The position numbers were made by a program, and so were the translations under genes. Below are positions 10,069 through 21,267 of a stretch of 64,000 bases of DNA, one piece after another. The stretch covers positions 29,274,305 to 29,338,304 of the forward strand of contig OY855908.1 of NCBI GenBank assembly GCA_963693305.1, written 5' to 3'. The notes under the pieces are model-generated. The model worked only from the letters and a program-made list of their open reading frames with translations. It did not search any database and was not told where the DNA came from. How positions within the stretch are numbered: position 1 is the stretch's first letter; each line of letters begins with the position of its first letter. The DNA comes from Meandrina meandrites (taxonomy: Eukaryota; Cnidaria; Anthozoa; Scleractinia; Meandrinidae).

Positions 10069-12335
10069 AGCGGAGCTCCAGCGCGCGAAGCGCGCCAGCG
10101 GAGCACCATGGGTAAGAAAATTTGGTAAACCACCAAGCCGAGAAAATTTGGTAATCACGTGACCGTACGTCCGTCCGTCCGTCCGTCCGTACAGACTCTG
10201 GGGGAGGGGGAGGGGAGTCACAGAACAATTACCGCTTTGGTTACTGTTAAATCTTTGATATTGAACTTCCATGTCATGGTCAATTGACAGCTGTCAAAAC
10301 AAGGTATCCGCTGACCAGTATCACATGACCATATCGCGGGCTCAGGCGTAGAGCTAATCGAGGGGACGTCTTTTTTGGAAGTTGACCGCTGACCAGGTAA
10401 TGGTTTTCCAATTGATCGCGGGCTCAAGTACTCAGTTTTTACTTAGCCTGATAATTTTATCATCGCGTAAATTCAGATTTAAATAAAGGGCAAGGTAAAT
10501 AACCCGCAAGCTCTGCTTTTAGGCTTAGCTAAATCTATTTTAGAAATACAGTATTTAGTTTAGTTTTTTTCACATGTTAAATAAATGATCTGGACATTTC
10601 ATTTCAACTTAAACGAAGCGATTGTTCGAAAAGGCGGTAAATCTTTGGTACGCTGTTCACCTTTAAAGCTGAATGAAAGATGCGAAGAAAGCTGCTGGCG
10701 AACATCAATTTTCGCGAGTATTTCTCGCTTTATTTACTCATGCACATCATGGAAACTTATGCCAAATGATTTAGGACAACCTCTTAACGGGAAGATCCGA
10801 AATAATTGCCGATTTGAACATGATATACTGGATAACAAGTCAAAAAGAGCGCGATGTCCAGGGTTCGACCTGCGGCTGAGCAAGGCTGAATATCACTGAA
10901 TTGAGCTCAAACAAAAGTGAATTCAGAGCCGATCAAGTTCACTGAAGTGAAGGATAAAAGACTGTTAAAGGCTACACCGATGGAAAGGAAGAAATTGTTG
11001 TTCGGTGATAATTCATATAATGAATATGTCGCTGGTGTTGGACTAAGCTTGCAACGAGACTGCCGTGTTCGTGTCCGATATTATTGGGCTGGTTTGAAAG
11101 CTTTGCCCTACAGAATTTATAAGCCTTCTTCAATAATGAGGTAACAAACGTAAATGTATGCACTAAGCATAAGCCTAATTTTATATTGAGAGAATTTATA
11201 TATTTCATTAATGAATGAATTTGAAGTTGTGTAGGTTTTCAGATCTTCACGTAAATATTTATCAAGCCTGTTCATGTTTGTACATTTTACACATTTATTT
11301 TGTTTAGTAAATATTTTGTTTAGACTAATTATTTTCAGTTTTAGTTAGTGGAGTTAACTGTGATGTTCATTATTGGATTTTGAAAACAAATTATTTAGCT
11401 TCACAGATCAAAATCACGATTTCGGCTCGCTTGCATTTGTTTTGTTTCTCTTATCTCTGCTTATTAGTGAGTGTGTTGAATTTGCCGGTTTCGTTTCGAG
11501 TTACCTGTGCTAGGCTGAGTGGGTTCAGACTTAACCTACCGCATATTTACTTACCAGAAATGAAGAAAATTCATTCAGTTCTCTACATAAAATTCTCTTA
11601 GGCATTTTAATAGCAACGCGTACGATGAAACAGAATTAGTAAATCATGCAACCAAACCGCAACGAAAAGGAAGACAGTTCAAAACAGTCAAAACAACATT
11701 GTAAGCTTATTCTAAGTTAGCGTGCACCAGTTTCCAAATCACAAACTGCCACAATTCTTACACAAAAACTGCTTTAAAATGACTTACATAACCGGCACCA
11801 TCAATTTGCAGAGTTTGTTTTGCCGCCGTGATTTTCTCAGTTTGCCGTGCCGTGAGTTCATTTTGTTTACTGTGTTAAGCAGCGAGTTCACTTTGTTTTC
11901 TGTTTTTGCCTTGAGTTGATTTTCTTGCTCTGATGGTTTTGTAGTAATAAAAACAAGGTCAAGGTTCTTTTTACATTGAATAACTCATAGAGGTCCTAGA
12001 GGTGTATTACGAATTAGTGTACAGTAAACGTTGTAAAAAGTTTGACTAAGATTTGTTTTGCACCTACGTGCATACGTGAGGAACCCAATAAAGTGCACTC
12101 GTCAATTTCAATTTTAGAACCTGTCACTAAAGGCAGGAAAATTTATACGGGTTAACCACGAAATATATTGACGTCGCTTTCGTCAACAAAATCATGAGAG
12201 GTTTTTTGTACCTATATGGGCCACCGTATAAGCTAAGAAATATAGTGTGGTTTCTTATTTGGTAACACTGTAATTTACTCGAGCAAAAAAAAGATAAATG
12301 CATGGGAGCTCCGCTTTTAGGCTTGCCTAAATGTA
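10069..12335 (+). mobile_element. 2.3-kb 'G' element, copy 1
   Basis: It starts AGCGGAGCTCCAGCGCGCG and ends near GGAGCTCCGCTTTTAGGC, so the termini share an inverted AGCGGAGCTCC. A CGTC microsatellite lies at about 10165-10195. Two other copies are at 27645-29962 (inverted) and 44294-46768. Open frames of 75-104 codons (for example 10917-11144, with IKFTEVKDKRLLKAT) recur in the copies, but none is long or intact in all. I cannot assign a superfamily. Confidence 0.6.
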
Positions 12336-12403
12336 TATATCATTTATCTATTTCACTGAAAAGCCCCGTGGGGACGTGAAATAAAATGTATGTATGTATG
12401 TAT

Positions 12404-13875
12404 AGATAGTGACACTTAATTGAAAGCGAAAAATAAGGCAGATAATTAATCCTCCTTGAAATTTTCAAAACTGTCACAGTGTTAGAACTACGGTAAAACT
12501 GTCACCTCGACTTCAAACGCTTCTTTGCTATTATTGACATTATTAACAATAGACTCGCCAAGATTAAAAACAAGTAAGGCTGGCGATACAAGTGATACGT
12601 TTAACACTTAAAATACTTGTACAGACCATAGAAATGCCGGCAAAGAATGTTCAGTTGAATTTCACGAAAATTACGTTGCGTTACAAATTACGTCTTTTTC
12701 ATGTTCCAAACTCCCGTTACCAGGTTACCATTGCTTTCAAACAATCAGAGGGCGAGAATTCTTTCAGTTGTTGATTTAAAAAAAAAATAAAACTCAATTA
12801 TCCCTTCAAAGACTCAGTACCCAGGCGTCCTCGGCTCGGCTGAGTCTTTGAAGGGATAATTGAGTTCTATTTTTTTTTCTTGAGCGGTGACGTCGGCTTT
12901 GCGGGGTTTTCATATTTGATTGCTGTGCTAGGTCACGTGCGATGTTATTGATTTGCCTCGACATCTGTATTTATGCCAACGTGCTTATATTTTCAAATTG
13001 CGGTCTGATTGAATTAATTTAACTATTTGCGGCATGTAAGTTGAAAAACTAAGCGTTATCTCTCAGGAAATGCAGAATGATAACAATATGCTCCGTGTTG
13101 TTTGAACAGCCAGCTCTTAGTTTTTTGATCTCTAACTGGAAAATGCCTATTACATTGTATTTTAACTCAACTCAAGCTATCATGAATGGGCATCTCAAGC
13201 GTCTATAACGCGCTATTATTGTCAAACTAATATATAACGTAAAAGGAAGATGTAAGTGTTAAGCAATTTCCTTTCAAGAGATCGATAATGATAAACTGAA
13301 TGTAGCCGTTTTTTTAGCTTTGAACTTCATTCAAACTCGTATTCTCCCCTGTCATTAATTATCACACTCTAAGTGTATGTAACTAGCCCTGTACTGTACA
13401 ACATTTGAGTTACCAGTTAGTAGTTCTACGAGATTTATTCAACAGTAAAGAAGATAGAAAAGTTCCAGATCTGTGTTTGTCCTTAACTGTGAGCTGCTCG
13501 ACTGACAAGAAACAACCACCCTGTACTTCTGGCATTTAAGTAATAGCGTGTTCTTTGCAGCAAGACTGTGCTCTGCCAAGCTTTTCCCAACCAAGTCCGT
13601 TCGTCCGTTTATATTATCCGTCCATTGCCAGCGCCCCAGATGAGAATTCATATTCATCCCGAAAAAGCGCAATATCGCCGAAAACCCTTTCGTAACAGTT
13701 GTTCCATGCTACGGAAACTAGACACAGTAGAGTTTGAGGATCGAAGACATAACAACTGAACATGCTAAACTGCAAAACAAATAAGAAAAGAAAAATCTTC
13801 TGGGAGCGTAGCAGGTCGACAGAATCTCGTTATCTTAGAATGAAGTGATAAGACGTAAATGCTGATCCACCCGGA
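12404..13875. repeat. Flank block A', copy before the ZNF-b promoter
   Basis: This is paralogous to 38840-40340 and to 50281-51220 plus 56523-58090. It continues block A after AGATAGTGACACTTAATTG. The hairpin at 12781-12880 lies within it. Compared with 39560-39720 it lacks about 150 bases. Open frames such as 13439-13672 are short and not kept in all copies. No gene is seen. Confidence 0.7.
12781..12880. repeat. Near-perfect hairpin, ~37-bp stem
   Basis: The left arm AACTCAATTATCCCTTCAAA continues to GACTCAG. The right arm is its complement, CTGAGTCTTTGAAGGGATAA and onward. The loop holds TACCCAGGCGTCCTCGGCTC. The same perfect form is at 50611-50710. At 688-740, 37120-37190 and 39150-39230 the right arm is different sequence (CTGGACTCCATCTTGAGC). 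Confidence 0.8.
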
Positions 13876-13879
13876 TTAA

Positions 13880-14461
13880 CCCTATTCAGACCGGGCTTTT
13901 TTGGATCTTTTCAGACCGGGGGGGGGCGGATTCCGCCCCCCCTCCGTAACTTCCAGAATATTTAAGGAATCGCAATAAAACTTACAGGATATATAGTATG
14001 TCCAAAAATCTATCTTTTTATATACGTCACGTGCAGTGTTGACGTCACATCACGTGACGATTACATCATGATGTCAAAACAGCCGCCATCTTGGATCCGC
14101 CATCTTGGATTTCAAAATTTTTCCAAAACATCAGAAAACCGCCCAAAATTACTGAAAAATACTCAAAATCTATAAAACAGTGCAAAAAACCTAAAAGAGG
14201 TGAAAATAGTTGAATTAAAGTTATTTTTTATTAATGGAAACACAAAAATTACAAATTTGGAAAAATATGCCTGTCAAAATGACGTTGCCATGGTAACGTC
14301 AAGTTCCAGACACAACAACCCATCCTACCAATTTATTGCCAGATAAATTTCAGAAAAACTCGTTAAGTTTGGCAGCGTTTGGTTGAATCTTGAAAAAGTT
14401 ATAAACGTTCAAAGTCAGCGCGGGCACTTTCCGCCCCCCCCCCCCCCCGGTCTGGATAGGG
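13880..14461. mobile_element. 582-bp piggyBac-like MITE
   Basis: The element is flanked by TTAA (13876-13879 and 14462-14465), and its termini are CCCTATTCAGACCGGG and the complement of CCCTATCCAGACCGGG. TTAA targets and CCC/GGG ends are the piggyBac hallmark. The empty target is present in sister copies as CACCCGGATTAAATATTCAC (about 58094) and a GATTGAATATTC variant (about 40334). Inside are CRE-like TGACGTCA-type, CACGTGAC and two GCCATCTTGGAT (YY1-like) motifs at about 14030-14115. There is no transposase. Confidence 0.85.
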
Positions 14462-14479
14462 TTAAATATTCACGTGGAG

Positions 14480-15108
14480 CGCGCCTGTTTCGGCTTATGG
14501 ATCAAGAACGAGGTATGCTCATGTGCAGCGCGCTTGTTTGGGCTTGTGGATCATACACATAAATTAGTGGCCGCGTATTCTAAATTTTAGCCGGAACCAG
14601 CATCCATCAGGCAATCACCAACAATGTCAATCTTTTTACTCGCAGACAAACTGTTGTGTGCAATTGCCCTTTTCACGATTTACTTTCTTACTTGCATAAC
14701 AATAAATATTCACCGCGGTTGTGAAACAGTTTCCGGTAGAAACTACAAAATTGCCCGAGATCATTGTTTTTGGTGAATGATCTCTCTCGCTCCTGTCTCA
14801 CGCGTTTTCCGCGTCCTCCCAGCATCCCACGTTAGGTTTTAGTACCTGTAAACCCATAGAAAGTGTGGCCTATTGTAATTTTAATTTTGATTTTAATGCT
14901 TGTTTAAGCAAGCATTAGCGTCCCTTATTTCTGCCCTAGCTCGGAACTCCGGGCGAAACCTCCGATGTTCCCGCGCTTCAGCGTTCCAGCATTCTAGCGG
15001 TATAGTTTTCGGACGCCAAAGACTGGGCCCCAGTGTAGTTACTTTAATGGCGGCCCACATGTGATTTGTTGTAGAAGACGTTGTTGCTGTTTGAACGGTT
15101 TTATGAAG
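14480..15108 (+). promoter_or_regulatory. Promoter block and noncoding exon 1 of ZNF-b
   Basis: This is paralogous to 1440-2017. It starts with about two units of the 49-bp GGATCAAGAACGAGG minisatellite. It has the GTTCCAGC stretch, ACTGGGCCCCAGT and AATGGCGGC, and it ends GAAG|GTAAGAGAG with GT at 15109-15110. The TATA-like motif seen upstream of ZNF-a is not preserved here (CACGCGTTTTCC). Confidence 0.5.
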
Positions 15109-16550
15109 GTAAGAGAGTCTTTTAAAATACATTTTTCCTATCCAGAGCTGTAGAATACAGATCACCTATATCGATGTTACTGAGTAGGAGTACACAGCTC
15201 GAAATAACCGCAGATCAGTCGGCGATTGCGGGTCACATAACAAATAAACAATCATTCACGCCGAGATTCACTTTGCCACGGTCGTTTTTAGTATTATTTT
15301 TGGAATTGACTATCAAGATATCATAAAAGGCAAAAAAACGAAAGAAAAAAAATGTAAATACAATGTAGCAGACATAACTGTTGACTTGCTTACATGTTAC
15401 AAACAGGTTTAATATACATAATTGATTGCAACTCAGACAGAACAGAAGAAACATTTCAAACATGATTATCACCCGGTACTTTTTTTGACCCTTGCTAACT
15501 TATCTTCTTGAAATGAGCGGCTCTGGTCTGAAGAGAATTTAAAGTTTACTCACTATGACATAGTTTTTCATTGTGCTGGATATTTTGCATCTGGTAATAC
15601 CAGGTGTAGACAAATTATCAATAATCATCATCAATCAATATCGATTCCAATACCAATCGATAGAAATCGAAAAAGCAATTAAGTTGTGAGTTTGAATGAT
15701 ATTGATTTCCGATAGAAATCCATAACGACTGGTTTATCAAATGTTATTGATTATTACTGATTGTTATCGGAAACGATTTTTGTCATAATTTTTACAAGTT
15801 AATCATTGACACAATGTTGTGTGTATGGTTTTATTGAGTCATTCAATCATCATAGTATGCAATTGTTTCACAATAATCAACAAAATACTATTAGAACAAA
15901 AACGATAACAGGAACAATTTGGTATTTTTGTTGATCTTCAGCTTCAGCACAGTTCATAATACAGGAAGAAGTAGAGGTTGTGGCTAAAGTAGCAGTGTGA
16001 AACCCTCAGCTAGTCTTGTTATAGCAATACCATAAAGATGAAGGAGAATAACTAGAATAATCAGCATTTTTGTGATTTCAATTAGTTGATATAAAAAAAA
16101 TAAATAAATAAGAATAAAGCACAGAGTATGCCTGGAGTATGCAAGAAATAAAAAATAATCCATTAGCACAGCAAAAAATATGATATCTTATGCCAGAAGT
16201 GGAGGGATACAATTGTCCATGCCTATATTGCATTGAGTTGGCCGATTCCCTATGTGGGATTGCCACAAAAGACATGCAGAAAGCAGTAGATAATGCTGGA
16301 ATGAGTAGACATGAAAAATATTTTTAAATGCCAGATAACCAAGTGAAATGAACACTCTGCCTTGACTAGATGATGACTAACTGCTTAACGATTAGTGCCT
16401 TTCTCATAGTATTTGTTTACTAGAGAGCAACGCCAGTTATATTGCTTTGGATTATTCGATCATTATCAATTGTTATCGCTTTTTGCCAATTCTTTTTTTT
16501 TTTCTGTGAGTTCAATATTGTTATCGATTACCAATATCAATCATTATTAT

Positions 16551-17265
16551 ACATTAGAATTACTTTGAAGCATGTGACTGGTCATGAGTATCCAGTCAAT
16601 ATACAGTAGCATGTGAACTTGACATGATAACCCAATACCTGCAGCAGATATTGGGTTATCATGTCGAGTTCAAAGTCTGCCTAGTTTCCAAGCCCCTTCT
16701 CCGTGTAGTGCTGCCAAACTTTTGAAAATATGGCTAAGCGATTTGCTTCCATTTCCGAAGAGGAATTGAAAGTTTTGATCGAGAACAAAGATTTTAAAAA
16801 CACGAAGAGAACAACAAAAACAAGTGTAAAAATTCTGAATGATTATTTGAGGGAGAAGAACCTGGAGAAACCACAAGATAAAACCACTTTGGTCAATGTT
16901 CCGACAAAGTTTTACGCCAGCGCGAGAAAAAGTGATGGCAGCCTGTACTCAAAAACTTCCATGACTTCTTTACGATTTTGACTCAACAGGCATTTCAAGA
17001 CAAAAGGAACTGACATTATGAAAGACCCAGAATTCGCAGAGGCGTTTTGCACTTTTTTATTAAACTTATCCATGTAAGTGCACACTTTGAATTCAAGCCA
17101 TTTTGCATCAGATAAAAGCCTTCCTTTGCAAACTGTTTGAAAACGTATAATAAAGCAATTATTGAATTCGGTTTTCGCATGTTATTGATTTCCGATAGAA
17201 ATCCATAATGATTGATTTATCGGTTTTGATAATTCACGGTAACATGCTCAACCTCATCCAATAAT
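16551..17265 (+). mobile_element. Crypton-like (DUF3504) fragment inserted in the ATCGAT-rich element
   Basis: The surrounding element is continuous in ZNF-a (around 4140-4170), so about 700 bases are inserted here. The insert opens with a 57-bp palindrome (16615-16671; GACATGATAACCCAATA and its complement) and then a coding fragment at 16730-17077. The boundaries are approximate and no target duplication was resolved. Confidence 0.5.
16730..17077 (+). pseudogene. Crypton/DUF3504-type tyrosine recombinase-like N-terminal fragment, one stop
   Basis: The frame encodes MAKRFASISEEELKVLIENK, then TSVKILNDYLREKN and SLYSKTSMTSLRF, and hits TGA at 16979-16981. It reads on in frame as LNRHFKTKGTDIMKDPEF. 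This is the N-terminal part of the DUF3504 family (Crypton-derived, as in ZMYM2-4 and QRICH1 proteins), where the core pattern is RFGLNRHF; Gly (GGA) to TGA is the simplest explanation. The catalytic Arg-His-Arg-Tyr region is absent. The frame ends at a TAA inside ATGTAAGTG, which could also be a splice donor. Family naming rests on motif memory. Confidence 0.55.
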
Positions 17266-18170
17266 TGTTTAATAGCAATCAGCAATTGATGTTGATTGAT
17301 TTCCAAATATCGATTTTTACCGATTGACTATGCCTGGGGTAATAACAAAAATAGGTTAGTCTCTCCTTTTGTACCTGCAATTGTTTGAAAAATAATATTG
17401 AGCAAATTTATGAGGAGAATGCTAAAACATCACATACCCCTGTAGCCCATCATAAGCAGCAACCCCCCTTGAGTTTTATACCCTGGCCCCGGCCTAACCT
17501 AAACACTGACAGCTAGTACAATGTGCTCTTGAAAATGAGGGGTGGTACATGGACTATGTCCATGAGGTGATCAATGGACTGTATCCACAGGGGTAGTCGT
17601 CAAATCTGGTTTGCTATTCAGGCTAACCAGAGTGCCAGTCTGTAGTCTGCATTTGTTGCACACCGATTGTCTGCAGGTCTTTGTGGTCTAAAAAGGCCTA
17701 GGTAATCATTTTTCAAAATTCCTAGTGTTCTACAGGCTGTAGATATTGTGATAGTGATTTCTTTCAAATAAAAGAAAATTTCAGTCATTAAAATTTCTGC
17801 CATGTTTACTAGTGACAGTGGCTTTGTAGGCAAAGTCTGACAATGTTGTTCACAGGACATATGAGGGCATAGGACTTTATTTCTGCAGTTGCATGATTTA
17901 TTGGACTTTGACTCAACACCAATGTCAGTTTATAAAGCCACTGTTACTAGATCACTAAGCAAAATGGAAGTTAATATTGACGTGCAGACCATAGTTTGAA
18001 AACTCAGTTCAACAACCACAAGCTTCCATTGAAGCATCACAAGCATTTACACAATATCATCCTATCAAAATACCTCTGAGACCTAAAGGACAGTAACACC
18101 AATTTCTCAATCAAGTGTCCATCGTCGTGTAAGCAGGTCCATTGAAGGGAAACCAGTCACACTGCAATAA

Positions 18171-18470
18171 TTATTATAAAGGCTGATTAAATTAAGAAAG
18201 GCTGAATAAAACTTTATATCATAAAGGCTGAATAAATTATAAATAATAATAAAGGCTGATTAAATTAAGAAAGGCTGAATAAAACTTTATATCATTAAGG
18301 CTGAATAAATTATAAATTATTATAAAGGCTGATTGAATTAAGAAAGGCTGAATAAAACTTTATATCATTAAGGCTGAATAAATTATAAATTATTATAAAG
18401 GCTGATTGAATTAAGAAAGGCTGAATAAAACTTTATAATCATCATAAAGGTTGAATAAATTAAGAAACGT
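18171..18470. repeat. Tandem repeat, ~73-bp unit, about 4 copies
   Basis: The unit contains AAGGCTGATTAAATTAAGAA and AAAGGCTGAATAAAACTTTA. It is present about once at 5043-5130 (ZNF-a) and 43225-43320 (ZNF-e), so it expanded only in the ZNF-b intron. Confidence 0.8.
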
Positions 18471-18769
18471 TCAATAAAGCTTTGTATAATTTATTGTCCA
18501 TTAAGTTACCAATGGTCAAACCAATGTACCAGATGAATGACTTTTACATGGTGTTTCTTTTGTTCCGTTTTATTGCTTAATTTGATTACTTGACTTTTTG
18601 CCCTATCTGGATTTCAATCAGTATATTAAACTGGTTAAGATGTATGCAAGCCAACACTTACACATTCTTTTAAATGTTTTCTTACTAAAACTATTATTTG
18701 CCTCATTCATAGTGAATCTCAGTGAATAATAGTTATTGTTAAATATTGATGATGTATGGGTTGATTCCT

Positions 18770-18990
18770 GGGAGGCATGGTGGCCTAGTGGTTAGTGTGC
18801 TGGACTCCGCATTGAGCAGACTGGATTCGAGCCCTGGCTAGAATCACTGCATTGTGTTCTTGGCTAAGACAATTACCTCTCATGGTGCATCTCTTCATCA
18901 CCCAGGTGTATAACTGGGTACTGGTGAATTTCTTGCTGGGGGCAACACTGCAATGGTTCAGCCTCACATCTATTGGGGAGGAGGGGGGAC
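18770..18990 (+). mobile_element. tRNA-derived SINE, ZNF-b intron
   Basis: This is the same insertion as 5456-5668, with A-box-like TGGCCTAGTGGTTAGTG and B-box-like GGATTCGAGCCC. It is not a tRNA gene. Confidence 0.7.
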
Positions 18991-19765
18991 ATACTGATAA
19001 ACTTAAAATGCTTGTAAAAATGCTCTAACTTGTAATTTCTATTTCGGATCATTGCAAGGCCATTCTTTACTGCTTTCCTAAATACCCAAGCTTGAACGCA
19101 TTCAAAAGTCTGCAGTACGTCTTGCCATGAGATCCAAACTTTCAGAAAGTGTGATACCATTTTAAAGGAACCAAGACTTGCTCCCAGTTGAGCGCAGAAA
19201 TGATTTTAAGATTTTACTTATAATTGATAAAATCTTGCACGACCAATCTACTGACTACCTGGAATCTCTTATTCAGGAATATTGTCCACGGCGCAATTTA
19301 CGATCCACGGACAGTTAGGATGGCAGCGCTTTTTCTTTGGCCGCACCAAAACTCCATACCCGGGGACATTAAGAAAGCAAAGACCTTTAGCTCTGTTTCA
19401 AAAAGAGTTTTACTTTACTTTACATAGGTATTCGCTTTTTAATTTTCTTCATAAAAATTCAAGGCTGTTTTCTTTTTATATCGTGAGAAGTTGACAACTC
19501 TCTCTCTCTCTAGTTTTCCAAATGTTCACAACAATTTCTACCTGGTCGTTTCATAAATTATGAAAACAATGTATCAAGGATAGTTTTGCAATACAGCGAG
19601 TGTGTTCCAGGGCTCCTCCTCATTTCCTAATGTTCTCTCCATGCATACAGGTTTTGACTGACCGACCCACCGACTGATCACTGATACCAATTTTCTGCAA
19701 TCATTTCCTCGGGAATACGCAGAAGCATCCATCTTGACATCAGAGTTTACTTAACTAACAACACC

Positions 19766-20077
19766 ATGCCTCGCCTGAAGGGTGCCAAATGTTACGCTCC
19801 TGCTAGCGATAACGAAAATGTTACTGGACATGAAGTGATAGGGAATACGCCAGCTTACAAGCATCGTGAACAAACACGTAGTGGTTTGAAGCGGTATGCA
19901 TGCAAGTATTGTAAAAAGTGTTTTAACCGTTCAAAAGATTGCAAGGACCATGAACGAATTCATACAGGAGAGAAGCCGTACACATGCAAGCACTGTAATG
20001 AGAGCTTTAGCCAGTCGTCAAATTGCAAGACTCACGAACGAACACATACAGGGGAGAATCTGAGAGAATCGCGCTAA
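19766..20077 (+). pseudogene. ZNF-b: truncated zinc-finger gene, two fingers
   Basis: The 103-residue frame has the array leader (1-43), then two complete C2H2 fingers (44-71 and 72-94). It diverges inside the linker, HTGE followed by NLRESR and a stop. Homology to the sister genes stops at about 20058. The leader groups with ZNF-a and ZNF-e (GHEVIGN). All later fingers, the tail, the 3' flank and block A are missing: the next promoter block starts only about 0.75 kb on. The conserved splice acceptor is also mutated. It is most likely the left stump of a deletion. A small two-finger protein remains possible if it is transcribed. Confidence 0.8.
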
Positions 20078-20790
20078 AATCGGGAATTAGACCTGTCTTC
20101 TCAAGCAACTAAGGTAAGAACACTTCGAAATGTTTTTCCTTGTGCCTATTCCAACCTATTTTGAGTTAAATGAAGTGTTGCGGACTAAAATATATGTTTG
20201 ACCTTTAAATGGAATGTTGATCGGGAAGGTCAAATATTTGCATTTTTAACGAACTTTGAAAAGCTCTCGCATCGCTCTAAATCACTTGCCCAAAGACATT
20301 TTTGCAGAAGTTTCTAGACCATCCTTCTAAACGTCAACCACCAGAAGCTTAGCCCATTTGAAGGTGTACCACATGGTGAAAATTAATACAATCCACGAAG
20401 CACTTTTACTGCAGTGAACTATAAGCGTTCGAAATTAAATTATTTTGTAACCAAAGAACAACTCGATATTTACCAAAATCATTCCAACAGATGTAAAGAG
20501 ATTGCTAAAACAGGTTTGAGTGTTTTAAAGGTGGTGGAATGATTTGTCTTTGCATGCGAGGCTCTCCAACCTGTGTAATAATTCATTGCCTCAAATGGCG
20601 ATTTTAACGGAATTTCGTTATTTGAATTTTTCTCAGAAATAAAAGGACATTTGACCAAAAAAACTATCCAGTGAATTTAGCTATACCCTTGCCTACCAAA
20701 CAAAAAAATATGAGCGAAATTGATTTTTCCACGCGAATTTAAGAATTTGTTGGATTCTTACGGACTGTTACTCTTAAACGTTTTGTCTAT
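20059..20790. other. Unassigned sequence at the ZNF-b deletion junction
   Basis: This is not found elsewhere in the window. It has a strong donor-like ACTAAG|GTAAGAACA at about 20108-20122, just after the ZNF-b stop, and no open frame of note. It could be a transposon fragment or foreign sequence captured at the junction. I see no recognisable gene. Confidence 0.5.
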
Positions 20791-20999
20791 CCCATCCCAA
20801 GCTCGGGAATCAGGGCTATCCCTGAAACCCGAAAACCATCCCGAAACAACGATCCGATGTTCCCGCGTTTCAGCGTTCCAGCGTTTAACGATGTAGTTGC
20901 CGGACGCCGAAGACTGAGCTCCAGTGTAGAAGCTGCAATGGCGGCGTACATGTGATTTGTTGCAGAAGACGTTGTCGCTGTTTTAACAGTTTTATAAAG
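20791..20999 (+). promoter_or_regulatory. Promoter block and noncoding exon 1 of ZNF-c (5'-truncated)
   Basis: It starts in the AGCTCGGG-type region of the block and has GTTTCAGCGTTCCAGCG and AATGGCGGC. It ends TATAAAG|GTAAGATAG with GT at 21000-21001. The upstream TATA-containing part present in ZNF-a is missing. Confidence 0.45.
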
Positions 21000-21267
21000 G
21001 TAAGATAGTCTTTAAGAATACATTTTACCTATCCAGCCAAGCTATAGAATACAGATCACCTATATCCATGTCACTGAATAGGAGTACACAGCTCGAAATA
21101 ACCGCAGATCCAGATCAGTCGCTGCTCGCCGGTCACATAACAATCATTCTTCTAATATAGGAATATTCGCCGTGATTCTCTTAGCCTGGGGCGTTTTTAG
21201 TATATTTTTTGGGGGATATATATTAAGATATCATTCAAGACAAAATAGCGAAAGAAAACATGTGAAT

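Larger units (their letters stand above)
9621..12403 (+). mobile_element. 5'-truncated LINE (CR1/L2-like), split by a nested element
   Basis: The left part (9621-10068) encodes the C-terminal end of a LINE reverse transcriptase. The right part (about 12340-12403) is a 3' end with GAAAAGCCCCGTGGGGAC followed by an ATGT tail, as in cnidarian CR1/L2-like LINEs. The intact target is visible elsewhere as TATGTAGCATAGATAGTGAC (about 375-394), and ATAG may be the target duplication. A 2.3-kb element (10069-12335) has inserted into the LINE 3' UTR. The insertion is a 5'-truncated dead copy. Confidence 0.7.
15109..19711 (+). other. Putative intron 1 of ZNF-b
   Basis: It is made of the ATCGAT-rich element (15602-17336) broken by a Crypton-like fragment, the shared intron block (17337-18769) with an expanded tandem repeat at 18171-18470, a SINE (18770-18990) and the conserved 3' part. 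The site that is TTAGGA at the other acceptors reads CTCGGG here (19709-19714), so that acceptor is lost. A second AG, CGCAG|AAG, remains about 10 bases on. Confidence 0.45.
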
